Shown here: positions 45,271 to 53,578 of the stretch, piece by piece
How positions within the stretch are numbered: the stretch's first letter is position 1
Layout: each line of letters starts with the position of its first letter
Assembly: GCF_937138205.1 (NCBI RefSeq)
Contig: NZ_CAKZOT010000091.1
Coordinates: forward strand, 29,621-93,620
Source: an uncultured Rhodospira sp.
GTDB taxonomy: Bacteria > Pseudomonadota > Alphaproteobacteria > Rhodospirillales > Rhodospirillaceae
Reading direction: 5' to 3'
DNA length: 64,000 nucleotides
Notes under the pieces: generated by a model
Databases searched by the model: none
What the model saw: only the letters and a program-made list of their open reading frames with translations
What the model was told of the DNA's origin: nothing
Made by a program: the position numbers and the translations under genes

Positions 45271-45455
45271 GTTGACCGGACTTGCAGGCCTGCCATCACA
45301 CCACGGCTCGAGATCCCTCGGCTCGCTGCGCTCGCTCGGGATGACAGATGTGGTTGTTTCACAAAAGAAAATGCCATCCCGAACGCCCCGAAAGGGGCGG
45401 AGGGATCTCGGGAAAAGGCAAGAAATGGGTCCGGTCAACGAGTAACCCAATTGTC
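45271..45455 (+). repeat. Dispersed repeat family R2, long copy
   Basis: Contains CTCGAGATCCCTCGGCTCGC and the complementary GAGCGATCC-like GCTCGCTCGGGATGACAGAT, then AAGAAAATGCCATCCCGAAC and GGGGCGGAGGGATCTCGGGA. It is two nested inverted repeats. Partial relatives occur at 15858-15942 (reverse), 35365-35470 and 61740-61870. Confidence 0.7.
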
Positions 45456-45538
45456 TGCCGGTATCATACCTATCGTCGCCTGGTCTGAGAGGGGGAAACC
45501 GCGAGGGCTCCCCCTCCTCGATTCAGGCGCCAATAGGG

Positions 45539-47542
45539 TTACAGCCGCGCCTTGGCCGCCGCGACCATGGCCTCGGCAGTGATGCCGAAGTGATCGTACA
45601 GCGCCGTCCCCGGGGCCGAGCCGCCGAATCCGGGCATTCCGACAAAGGCGCCGTCGTCACCCAGCCAGCGGTGCCAGCCCATGTCACCGGCCGCTTCGAT
45701 GCCCACCCGCACGGTGCCCGGGCCGAGCACGCTGTCGCGGTAGGCCGCGTCCTGCTCGACGAACAGCTCCCAGCACGGCATGGAGACCACCGCCGTCGGG
45801 AAGCCCTCGCCCTGAAGCTTGTCACGCGCCTCCATGGCGATCGCCACCTCGGAGCCGGTGGCCAGCAGCGTGATCCGGCGCGCGCCGGCCTCGGCCTCGG
45901 CCAGCACGTAGGCGCCCTTCTCGCACGGCATGTCCTGGCGCAGCGTCGTGCGCAACGCGGGCAGGCCCTGACGGCTCAGCGCCAGCACACTGGGGCCGCC
46001 CGTGTTCTTCAGGGCCAGCGCCCAGCATTCGGCGGTCTCCACGGCGTCGGCCGGGCGGAACACCTTGACGTTGGGCATGGCGCGCAGCGAGGCCAGATGC
46101 TCGACCGGCTGGTGCGTCGGGCCGTCCTCGCCCAAGCCGATGGAATCATGGGTCAGCACGTGGATGACCCGCACGCCCATCAGCGCCGCCAGGCGGATCG
46201 CCGGCCGGTTGTAGTCGGCGAAGACCAGGAAGGTGCCGCCGTAGGGGATGACGGCGCCGTGCAGCGCCAGTCCGTTCATGGCGGCGGCCATGCCGAACTC
46301 GCGCACGCCGTAGTGGATGTAGCGGCCGTCGTAGTCCTGGGCCGAAACCACGTCCATGCCGGAAACCTTGGTGTTGTTCGAGCCCGTCAGGTCGGCCGAG
46401 CCGCCGACCAGGGTCGGGATCGCCGGCACCAGCACCTCCAGCGCCTTCTGCGAGGCGACACGGCTGGCGATCTTCGGCTTGTCCTCGACCAGGCGGGCGA
46501 TGTGCTCGCGCAGGGCGTCCTCCCAGCCGGCCGGCAGGTCGCCCGACACGGCGGCGGTCAGGGCCTCGCGCCGGGCCGGGTCGGCGGCCTCAAGACGGCC
46601 TTGCCAGTCGGCGCGGTCGGCGGCCCCGCGCGCGCCGGCGGCGCGCCAGGCGCCCAGCGCGTCCTCGGGCAGGGTGAACGGGGCGTGCGGCCAGCCCAGC
46701 GCCTCGCGGGCGGCGGCGATTTCCTCGTCGCCCAGCGGCGCGCCGTGGGTGGCGGCGGTGCCCTGCTTGTTGGGCGCGCCGAAGCCGATGACGGTCTTGC
46801 AGGCGATCAGGCTGGGCTTGTCGCTGTCGCGCGCGGCCTGGATGGCGGCGGCGATGGCCTCCGGATCATGGCCGTCGATGCGGGTGGTGTCCCAGCCGCT
46901 GGCCTCGAAGCGGGCCAGCTGGTCGCACGAGGTGGCCAGATCGGTCGCGCCGTCGATGGAGATGCTGTTGTCGTCCCACAGCAGGATCAGCTTGTTCAGC
47001 TTCAGGTGGCCGGCCAGGGCGATGGCCTCCTGGCTGATGCCTTCCATCAGGCAGCCGTCGCCGGCGATGACGTAGGTGTAGTGGTCCACCAGGTCGCCGC
47101 CGAAGCGGGCGGCGGCCATGCGCTCGCCCAGGGCCATGCCGACGGCGGTCGCCATGCCCTGGCCCAGCGGGCCGGTGGTGACCTCGACGCCCGGGGTGTG
47201 GCCGTATTCGGGGTGGCCGGCGGTCTTGCTGCCCAGTTGGCGGAACTGCTTCAGGTCCTCCATGGTGATGCCGTCCATGCCGACCAGATAGGTCAGGGCA
47301 TAGATCAGCATCGAGCCATGGCCGGCCGACAGCACGAAGCGGTCGCGGTCGGGCCACTTCGGATCGGTCGTATCGAACTTCAGGAACCGGGTGAACAGCA
47401 CCGTGGCCACGTCGGCCATGCCCATGGGCATTCCCGGGTGGCCCGACTTCGCGGCCTGCACGGCGTCGGCGGCCAGAAAGCGAATGCAGTTCGCCATGGC
47501 GGCGTGGGTGGCGGTGGCCGTGGACGGAGTGTGATGGGTCAT
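45539..47542 (-). CDS. cbbT: Transketolase (Calvin-cycle type)
   Basis: A thiamine-diphosphate enzyme that transfers two-carbon units between sugar phosphates. The 667-residue product has the conserved [11 protein letters not shown] near 34-44, [13 protein letters not shown] near 71-83, the TPP motif [13 protein letters not shown] to WDDNSIS (161-195), and [12 protein letters not shown] in the pyrimidine domain. Lying third behind glpX and prk, it probably belongs to a cbbFPT operon, though it may also serve the pentose phosphate pathway. Confidence 0.95.
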   Translation of the reverse strand: MTHHTPSTATATHAAMANCIRFLAADAVQAAKSGHPGMPMGMADVATVLFTRFLKFDTTDPKWPDRDRFVLSAGHGSMLIYALTYLVGMDGITMEDLKQFRQLGSKTAGHPEYGHTPGVEVTTGPLGQGMATAVGMALGERMAAARFGGDLVDHYTYVIAGDGCLMEGISQEAIALAGHLKLNKLILLWDDNSISIDGATDLATSCDQLARFEASGWDTTRIDGHDPEAIAAAIQAARDSDKPSLIACKTVIGFGAPNKQGTAATHGAPLGDEEIAAAREALGWPHAPFTLPEDALGAWRAAGARGAADRADWQGRLEAADPARREALTAAVSGDLPAGWEDALREHIARLVEDKPKIASRVASQKALEVLVPAIPTLVGGSADLTGSNNTKVSGMDVVSAQDYDGRYIHYGVREFGMAAAMNGLALHGAVIPYGGTFLVFADYNRPAIRLAALMGVRVIHVLTHDSIGLGEDGPTHQPVEHLASLRAMPNVKVFRPADAVETAECWALALKNTGGPSVLALSRQGLPALRTTLRQDMPCEKGAYVLAEAEAGARRITLLATGSEVAIAMEARDKLQGEGFPTAVVSMPCWELFVEQDAAYRDSVLGPGTVRVGIEAAGDMGWHRWLGDDGAFVGMPGFGGSAPGTALYDHFGITAEAMVAAAKARL

Positions 47543-47706
47543 GGCGTGGTCCTTCCTCGCGCGGGGCCGGTTGTTGTGATGGCGGCCCTCATCCTGGTCG
47601 TTTCCCTATCCCTTGGCGGCGACGGCCCGGCCTGACCGGACGAGGCCAGACCGGGCCGCCGACCGGTCAATTCAGCATGGCGGCCCGGACGCCGCATTGA
47701 CGCATC

Positions 47707-48645
47707 TTAAATCACGTGAACGCCCAGCGCCGCCTTGACCATGTGATAGGCGATCAGAAGCTGCGACAGCGCCAGCGGGTGACTGACCACCTGCTCCCGG
47801 TTGGCGTTGGTGAACTCGCCCACGTTTTCCCGCAGGTGGCTCGCCTCGGGGATCAGGTCCCACAACAGGTTTTCCAGCGCCGCCGCGCGCTCGTCGGTGA
47901 GCGCGCCGGACAGGCCCAGCACGTCCACCGGCTTGCCGTCCTCGTCGCGGGTCAGGTCGAGGCTCAGTTCGTTCTTGGCGCTGGCGTCCACCAGCGGTGC
48001 CAGATTCGGGTGCGGCAGGGTCGGGCGCAGGATGTGGCGCACATCCAGGTGCGCGCCGCGTTCGTCGGCCTGGCCCTCCGGGCGCGCGAACTGCACGACA
48101 ATGTCGGCGAAAGCCCGCTGCGGATGGATGTAGGTCGGGCTGTCGGTCTTGCGCTTGTCCAGCGAGGCCAGGACCTGTTCGCGGGTATAGCCGCGCTCGG
48201 CGGTGTCGCGCTGGATCTTCCAGTCGATGCGCAGGTCCTCGTCCGGGTCGAGGTAGACCTTGACGTCGAAGCAGTCACGCATCTCCTTGGTGGCATACCC
48301 CAACAGGCCCTCGACGATGATGAACGGCTTGGGCGCGATGTACTCGGCGGGCGCCAGTTCGCCCCGCGTGTGGTCGTACACCGGCTTCAGGATCGGCTTG
48401 CCCTGGTTCAGCAGTTCCAGGTGCTGCTCCATGATATCCATGTAGTTGGACCGCGGGTCCAACGCCGACAGGCCGTTGTCCTTGCGTTCGGCGCGCGTGA
48501 ACCGGTGGTAGTCGTCGGTGCGGATGGCGGCGACGCGATCCTCGCCCAGGATGCGGGCCACGCCGCGCGCCAGCGTGGTCTTGCCGCTGGCCGAGTCACC
48601 GACCATGCCCAGGATGACGGGGCGATCGAAGCGCTTCAAAGGCAT
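47707..48645 (-). CDS. cbbP: Phosphoribulokinase
   Basis: The Calvin-cycle-specific kinase that makes ribulose 1,5-bisphosphate from ribulose 5-phosphate. The 312-residue product is the proteobacterial octameric type: Walker A GDSASGKTT at 16-24, RTDDYHRFTRAERK near 42-55, YDHTRGELAPAEY, and IVEGLLGY with Walker-B-like glutamate. The redox cysteines of the plant enzyme are absent. ATG at 48645 gives the family N-terminus. Its presence is strong evidence for CO2 fixation. RuBisCO genes are not in the window. Confidence 0.96.
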   Translation of the reverse strand: MPLKRFDRPVILGMVGDSASGKTTLARGVARILGEDRVAAIRTDDYHRFTRAERKDNGLSALDPRSNYMDIMEQHLELLNQGKPILKPVYDHTRGELAPAEYIAPKPFIIVEGLLGYATKEMRDCFDVKVYLDPDEDLRIDWKIQRDTAERGYTREQVLASLDKRKTDSPTYIHPQRAFADIVVQFARPEGQADERGAHLDVRHILRPTLPHPNLAPLVDASAKNELSLDLTRDEDGKPVDVLGLSGALTDERAAALENLLWDLIPEASHLRENVGEFTNANREQVVSHPLALSQLLIAYHMVKAALGVHVI

Positions 48646-48734
48646 GACGGAGGGTCCCTCCCAAGAACGGTCTTTGTATCGTGGAGCCGGCGCGGGCCGC
48701 GCGGGGCGGCGGCGCGCGAACCGTTTTCGCATCG

Positions 48735-49712
48735 TCAGGCGGCGGTGCGCTCGCGCGGGCGCCAGTTGGTGAGGAACTGGCGCTCGCCGCTGGCCCCGGA
48801 GATCATCATCGTGTGCAGGCAGAAATGCTCGCGGTGGCGCTGCACGCCCTCCAGCAGCAGGCCGGGGGTGATGCCGGTGGCGCAGAAGAACACGTTTTGC
48901 GACCGGATCATGTCCTCCATGGCGTACCAGCGCTCGGTGCTGAGGCCGGCGTCGCGCACGGCGATCTGCTCGCTCGGCAACTGCGGGTCCAGGCGGCCCA
49001 TGAAGTCGCCGCCCAGGGCGCGCACGGCGCAGGCGGTCATCACGCCTTCGGGCGTACCGCCGGTGCCCATCAGGGCGTCGATGCCGGACCCGGGAATGGC
49101 GGCCATCAGGGCGCCGGCCACGTCACCAGCCGGATAGAGGGCGACGCGAGCGCCAGCCTCGTGGATGCGCTCGATCATCGTCCGGTGGCGCGGCTTGTCC
49201 AGCACGTAGATGGTCAACTCGCCGATCGGCTTGTCCAGCGCCTGGGCCAACGCCGTCAGGCGTCGTTCGACCGGCCAGGACGGATCGATCTTGCCCTTGG
49301 CGGCCGGCGGCACGGCCAGCTTTTCCATGTAGAAGGCCGGGCCGGGGTCCATCATCGCGCCGCGCGGGGCGGCGGCGATCACGGCCAGCGAGTTGGCCAG
49401 GCCCGTCGCCATGTAGGTGGTGCCCTCGATCGGGTCGACGGCGATGTCCAGTTGCACGGCATCGGCCGCCGTGCCCACGCGCTCGTTGTTGTACAGGGCC
49501 GGCGCCTCGTCCTTCTCGCCCTCGCCGATGACGACGACGCCGTCAATGGCCAGCTGGTTCAGGGCCTCGCGCATGGCATCGACGGCGGCGCCGTCGCCGT
49601 CTTCCTTGCGGCCGCGGCCGATCCAGTCATAGGCGGCGACCGCCGCCGCCTCGGTCACGGTGCGCAGGGCGTACAGGAACAGGGGCGCGCTCTCCCCGGT
49701 CATGCTCATCAT
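48735..49712 (-). CDS. glpX: Class II fructose-1,6-bisphosphatase / sedoheptulose bisphosphatase
   Basis: A Mn-dependent phosphatase of 325 residues acting on fructose 1,6-bisphosphate and, in autotrophs, sedoheptulose 1,7-bisphosphate. GlpX-type motifs include GEGEKDEAPALYN near 63-75, DIAVDPIEGTTYMATG near 89-104 and GTGGTPEGVMTA near 217-228. It is placed directly before prk, so it functions as CbbF. The presence of a class II enzyme, not the class I CbbF of many purple bacteria, is worth noting. Confidence 0.94.
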   Translation of the reverse strand: MMSMTGESAPLFLYALRTVTEAAAVAAYDWIGRGRKEDGDGAAVDAMREALNQLAIDGVVVIGEGEKDEAPALYNNERVGTAADAVQLDIAVDPIEGTTYMATGLANSLAVIAAAPRGAMMDPGPAFYMEKLAVPPAAKGKIDPSWPVERRLTALAQALDKPIGELTIYVLDKPRHRTMIERIHEAGARVALYPAGDVAGALMAAIPGSGIDALMGTGGTPEGVMTACAVRALGGDFMGRLDPQLPSEQIAVRDAGLSTERWYAMEDMIRSQNVFFCATGITPGLLLEGVQRHREHFCLHTMMISGASGERQFLTNWRPRERTAA

Positions 49713-49853
49713 GGCCGCTTCTCTCCCCCTTCGTCTCGGACGGACGTGGATTTATGCGAAAGTTCTAATATCCGGCCCGACCCGGCGAAACGCTCTCCCG
49801 AGGGGGAATGTGGACTCTTTTGGGGAGGAGCGTCCCACTCAAACGGGTAGGCT

Positions 49854-50504
49854 TTACGCCGCCGACCCGCCCCGCCGCGCATTGGCCAGGAACACGGCGA
49901 CGGCGCCGGCGCGATTGGACACGTCCAGCTTGCCGAACACGTTCTTGAGGTGGAATTTCACCGTGTGCACGGAAATGCCGAAGCGCGCGGCGATACAGGC
50001 GTTGGACTGGCCCTCGGCGAGGCAGGCGAGCAGTTCGCGCTCGCGCGCGGTCAAGACGTCGAGCGGCGAGGCGGGCCGTTCCGACAGGCGGCCGACGTCG
50101 GTGTAGGGGAAGGTCATGTGGCCCCGGGCCACCGTGTCGATGGCCGCCAGCAGCCGCTCCGGGCTTTCGGACTTGCAGCAGAAGCCCGCGCCCCCCAGGT
50201 CCATGACGCGGCGCGGAATGGCGGGGTCCGGGTCGCCGGTGTAGACCAGGATGCGCGGGGCCTGTGGCCGGTGGCGCAACGCCTCAAGCACGGCGGCGCC
50301 GTCCATGTAGGGCATCGTCCAGCCGATGACGCCCACCTGGAACGTCAGGCGCTCCACGGCGCGCAGGAACAATTCGCCGTCCTCGGCCGTTCCCAACAGA
50401 TTGAACCGGGGATCGGCGCCCATCAGCGTCTTCATGGCCATGCGGACAAGCGGGCTCTTGTCGGCCACGAACACATCCACCAGGGGTCGCTCGCGCGTTT
50501 CCAT
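49854..50504 (-). CDS. LuxR-type response regulator with a degenerate receiver domain
   Basis: A 216-residue protein with a receiver-like domain (about 9-125) and a LuxR helix-turn-helix (about 145-210: LTARERELLACLAEGQSNAC, then ISVHTVKFHLKNVFGKLDVS). At the phosphoacceptor position the usual Asp is Gly61 (GVIGWTMPYMDG), and only one acidic residue, Asp15, remains in the metal site. The conserved Lys is kept (CCKSES). Classical phosphorylation is therefore unlikely. It precedes glpX-prk-tkt on the same strand by 142 bp, so it may regulate them or be cotranscribed. ATG at 50504 is preferred over 50579. Confidence 0.8.
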   Translation of the reverse strand: METRERPLVDVFVADKSPLVRMAMKTLMGADPRFNLLGTAEDGELFLRAVERLTFQVGVIGWTMPYMDGAAVLEALRHRPQAPRILVYTGDPDPAIPRRVMDLGGAGFCCKSESPERLLAAIDTVARGHMTFPYTDVGRLSERPASPLDVLTARERELLACLAEGQSNACIAARFGISVHTVKFHLKNVFGKLDVSNRAGAVAVFLANARRGGSAA

Positions 50505-50608
50505 GCCCAGACTCCGCCCGGAGAGCACCGCTGCCGCCGCCGATCCCTTAGGGTAGGGGTCCGTCCCCCCTTTGGCCAAGCCCCATATGACCGGGAGATC
50601 ACCGTTTC

Positions 50609-51028
50609 ATGAAATTTCTGCACACCATGGTCCGGGTCAGCGACCTGGACGCCTCTTTGGCTTTCTACCGCGACGTCCTCGGCCTGCACGAGACCCGGCG
50701 GAAGGACTCGGAAAAGGGTCGCTTCACGCTGGTTTACCTGGCCGCCGACGAGAACCCCGAGGCGGAGGTCGAACTGACCTGGAACTGGGACCCGGAGGAC
50801 CTGACGAGCGGTCGCAGCTTCGGCCATTTGGCGTTCCGGGTCGAGGACATCTACGCCGCCTGCCAGCACGCCAAGGACAAGGGTGTGACCATCAACCGGC
50901 CGCCGCGCGACGGTCGCATGGCCTTCATCCGCTCGCCGGACGGCATCTCGATCGAACTCTTGCAGGCCGGCCAGGCCCAGGAGCCGCGCGAGCCCTGGGC
51001 ATCGATGGAGAACACCGGCACCTGGTAA
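50609..51028 (+). CDS. gloA: Lactoylglutathione lyase (glyoxalase I)
   Basis: Detoxifies methylglyoxal as its glutathione hemithioacetal. The 139-residue VOC-fold protein has all four predicted metal ligands: His5 (FLHTMVRV), Glu55 (EVELTWNW), His73 (FGHLAFRV) and Glu116 (GISIELLQ). NGxD-like substrate loops and LAFYRDVLGL are typical. It is divergent to the regulator gene, sharing a 104-bp gap. Confidence 0.93.
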   Translation: MKFLHTMVRVSDLDASLAFYRDVLGLHETRRKDSEKGRFTLVYLAADENPEAEVELTWNWDPEDLTSGRSFGHLAFRVEDIYAACQHAKDKGVTINRPPRDGRMAFIRSPDGISIELLQAGQAQEPREPWASMENTGTW

Positions 51029-51739
51029 GCAGGCGGGCGGGGCCGACGCGCCCCGGAGTCGGGCCGGAAACGGCAAGACTCGGAACGCGGGCGGATCGAA
51101 CCCGCGCCTCGTCGCGCCGATCGCTGGCCGTCCGGCCCGACACAGGCGCGCGCGGCAATGCGCTGGAATCCTTGCCGCATTCGCGCCCGCCGGCCGAACG
51201 CCAACCGAACCGGTGGCGGTATGACCGATGGCCGGCTTGCATTGGGGCGCCATTCGCGCGATGACTGGTGGGTCTTGTCGAGACATCGGATTTCGGATTT
51301 CCGTGGTCGATCAGGCATCTCCTCATGCTGGGCCTTAGCCCCGCTGCGACAGCAGCGGGGCTTTTTTCATGGCGGTTCTTGAGCCGCAGGGCGTGGAGCC
51401 TGGCCCAGCCCCCAACCCGGGGCGCAAATCGTGCGCGCCACCCGCCCAATACTGGTTGAAAGTAGAGCCACGCAATTTTTCTGCAATCGATTGACTGTAT
51501 ACATCAAAAGGCGCTTGCCGACGCCACCAGAACGGGCGCTCGGGTTCTCGACAAACTATGTACGACTTCTGGCCCGGTTTGTCGTGTCTTAAGGGTTTCT
51601 TATCTTCATCGCATCAGGGTATGTCCGTCAGGTGTCGGCGTTCGGGCAATCCGCCGACCGACCGCGATCCGAACGACACGACACGCCGAACAATGCAAGA
51701 GCGCGCTTTTGCGGTCGACACGCGTGGTTGAAGGGACCC
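51029..51739. other. Long intergenic region with a strong terminator and AT-rich promoter zone
   Basis: A 711-bp gap. The first part is GC-rich and non-coding, ending in a Rho-independent terminator at 51337-51368. The stretch 51460-51640 is markedly more AT-rich and probably contains the promoter of the type I secretion operon; TTTTTC near 51476 and TATACA near 51498 with 16 bp between them is a weak candidate. A small RNA ending at the terminator is possible. Confidence 0.45.
51337..51368 (+). terminator. Rho-independent terminator
   Basis: A perfect 10-bp stem AGCCCCGCTG / CAGCGGGGCT with loop CGACAG is followed at once by six T residues. It is the clearest intrinsic terminator in the window. 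It ends more than 300 bp after gloA, so it terminates either a long gloA transcript or an unannotated small RNA. Confidence 0.88.
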
Positions 51740-53578
51740 ATGCCGGATCAGTTGATGAAAGGTTTGAGCGGGGCACGACCCCGCCGCGCCGGTTCCGGGC
51801 GGCGGCCGGACGCGCGTGGCCGGCGCCGCCGCCGCGAAACGCCGGCGCGCTATTCGACGTTGCGCGGGGTTTTGCCGGAACTGGTGCTCATCAGCCTGTT
51901 CATCAACCTGCTGACCCTGATGCTGCCCCTGGTCCTGTTGCAGGTCTATGACCGCATTCTGCCCAACGAGGCCATCAGCACGCTGGCCCTGCTGGTGCTC
52001 GGCATCGGCGGTGCCCTGATCCTAGAAAGCCTTCTCAAGCTGGGCCGGTCCTATCTGACCGGCTGGGTCGGCGCGCGCTTCGAGCACAACACCGGCGTCG
52101 CCGCCATGCGCCGCCTGCTCGACGCGCCCGTGCAGGCGTTCGAGCGCGTCGGCAGCGGCGTGCACCTGGAACGCCTGGGCGCCCTGAACACGGTCAAGGA
52201 CTTCTACGCCGGGCAGGCGTTGCTGTCGCTGCTCGACCTGCCGTTCGCGGTGCTCTACCTGGGCATTATCTGGCTGCTGGGCGGCTGGCTGGTCCTGGTG
52301 CCGCTGGGCTTGTTGCTGATCTTCGGGATCATGGCGGTGGGCCTGGGCGGCCGGTTGCGCGGGGCCATTGATCAGCGGATGACCTTTGACGACCGCCGGT
52401 TCAACTTCATCATCGAGGCCCTCAAGGGCGGCCACACCCTGAAGTCCATGGCCATGGAGGCGCAGATGATGCGCCGCTATGAACGCCTGCAAGAGAAATG
52501 CGGCGCCGCCAACCGGGACGTGACGCTGGCCAGCGCCTCGGCCCTGAGCCTGGGCGCGGTGTTCTCCCAGGCCACCATGGCGGCCACCGTCGGCGCCGGC
52601 AGCACCCTCGTCGTCGCCGAAACCATGACGGTCGGCGCCCTGGCCGCCTGCACCCTGCTGGCCGGCCGCTCGCTGCAACCGATTCAACGGGCGCTGGGGG
52701 TCTGGACCCGATTCCAGAGCATCCGCCTGGCCCGCCGCCGCCTGCACGCCGTCTTCGACATGGAGCCGGAAAGCGAGCCGGGCCTGCCCGAGCCCCGCGA
52801 CGTCCAGGGCGCCCTGGCGCTGCGCGGCGCCGCGTTCTCGTTCGACGCGGAGGCGCCGCCGATCCTGCGCGATCTGAACATCGCGGTGCGCCCGGGCGAG
52901 TGCGTCGGCATCGCCGGCGACAACGGCTCGGGCAAGACGACCCTGCTTGGCCTGATGAGCGGGGCGCTCAAGCCGGACTGTGGCGACGTGCTGCTGGACG
53001 GCGTGCCGCTCGACCACTACGACCCGTGCCGCCTGAAGCGTCACATCGCCTACCTGCCGCAGCTGGGCGAGCTGTTCCGGGGGACCATCCTCGACAACAT
53101 CACCATGTTCGATCCGCGCCGCAGCGAGGCCGCCATCGCCCAGGCCGAGGCCCTGGGGCTGGGGCCGATCATCGCCAGCCTGCCCATGGGCTACGACACC
53201 CTGGTGGGCGACAGCGCCAACGAGACGCTGCCGCGCGGCATTCGCCAGCGCATCGCCGTGGCCCGTGCCTTGCTGCCCGAACCCAAGGTCGTGCTGTTCG
53301 ACGAGGCCAACACCGGCATGGACAGCGCCGGCGACGCCGACCTCAAGGCGGTGCTGGACACCCTCAAGGGCACCTGCACGCTCATCCTGGTGACCCATCG
53401 GCCGTCGATGCTGCGCATGGCGGATCGCGTCTACGACCTGCGCGACCGCACCCTGACCCCGCGTCAGGACACGAGCGGCGGGCCGGTCGCGGTTTCGCCC
53501 CCGGCCATCCAACAGGCGGTCTCTCCCCCAGCCTTCCAACAGAAGGCCGCGACCCCAAGGGTAGGAGGCGCGGCATGA
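51740..53578 (+). CDS. Type I secretion ABC transporter, first subunit
   Basis: A 612-residue permease-ATPase fusion of the PrtD/HlyB class. Six membrane helices span about 55-330 (LISLFINLLTLMLPLVLL, ALLSLLDLPFAVLYLGIIWL). The ATPase domain has Walker A GDNGSGKTTL near 396-405, Q-loop YLPQLGELFRG, Walker B VVLFDEANTGMD and the H-loop LVTHRPS. The signature loop reads LPRGIRQR where LSGGQRQR is expected. AAGGGACCC precedes the ATG. It overlaps the second ABC gene by 4 bp. Together they form a presumed heterodimeric exporter. Confidence 0.9.
   Translation: MPDQLMKGLSGARPRRAGSGRRPDARGRRRRRETPARYSTLRGVLPELVLISLFINLLTLMLPLVLLQVYDRILPNEAISTLALLVLGIGGALILESLLKLGRSYLTGWVGARFEHNTGVAAMRRLLDAPVQAFERVGSGVHLERLGALNTVKDFYAGQALLSLLDLPFAVLYLGIIWLLGGWLVLVPLGLLLIFGIMAVGLGGRLRGAIDQRMTFDDRRFNFIIEALKGGHTLKSMAMEAQMMRRYERLQEKCGAANRDVTLASASALSLGAVFSQATMAATVGAGSTLVVAETMTVGALAACTLLAGRSLQPIQRALGVWTRFQSIRLARRRLHAVFDMEPESEPGLPEPRDVQGALALRGAAFSFDAEAPPILRDLNIAVRPGECVGIAGDNGSGKTTLLGLMSGALKPDCGDVLLDGVPLDHYDPCRLKRHIAYLPQLGELFRGTILDNITMFDPRRSEAAIAQAEALGLGPIIASLPMGYDTLVGDSANETLPRGIRQRIAVARALLPEPKVVLFDEANTGMDSAGDADLKAVLDTLKGTCTLILVTHRPSMLRMADRVYDLRDRTLTPRQDTSGGPVAVSPPAIQQAVSPPAFQQKAATPRVGGAA

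Larger units (their letters stand above)
44807..45538. other. Long intergenic region made of repeats
   Basis: A 732-bp convergent gap between ecfG and tkt. It holds the best-preserved MITE copy (44859-45107), an R2 repeat copy (45271-45455) and, beyond the tkt end, a GAGGGGGA/TCCCCCTC hairpin (45489-45516) without a T-tract. No gene was found. Confidence 0.6.

Noticed and set aside
45489..45516. Terminator for tkt
   Set aside because: An 8-bp GC stem exists, but the 12-nt loop and missing T-tract make intrinsic termination doubtful.
45590..47635. 681-codon plus-strand frame
   Set aside because: It lies antisense to the clear transketolase gene and has no recognisable motif.
51080..51110. 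tRNA-like T-arm (GCGGGTTCGATCCGCC on the minus strand)
   Set aside because: The stem does not pair with a 7-nt loop, and no D-arm, anticodon arm or acceptor stem fits around it.
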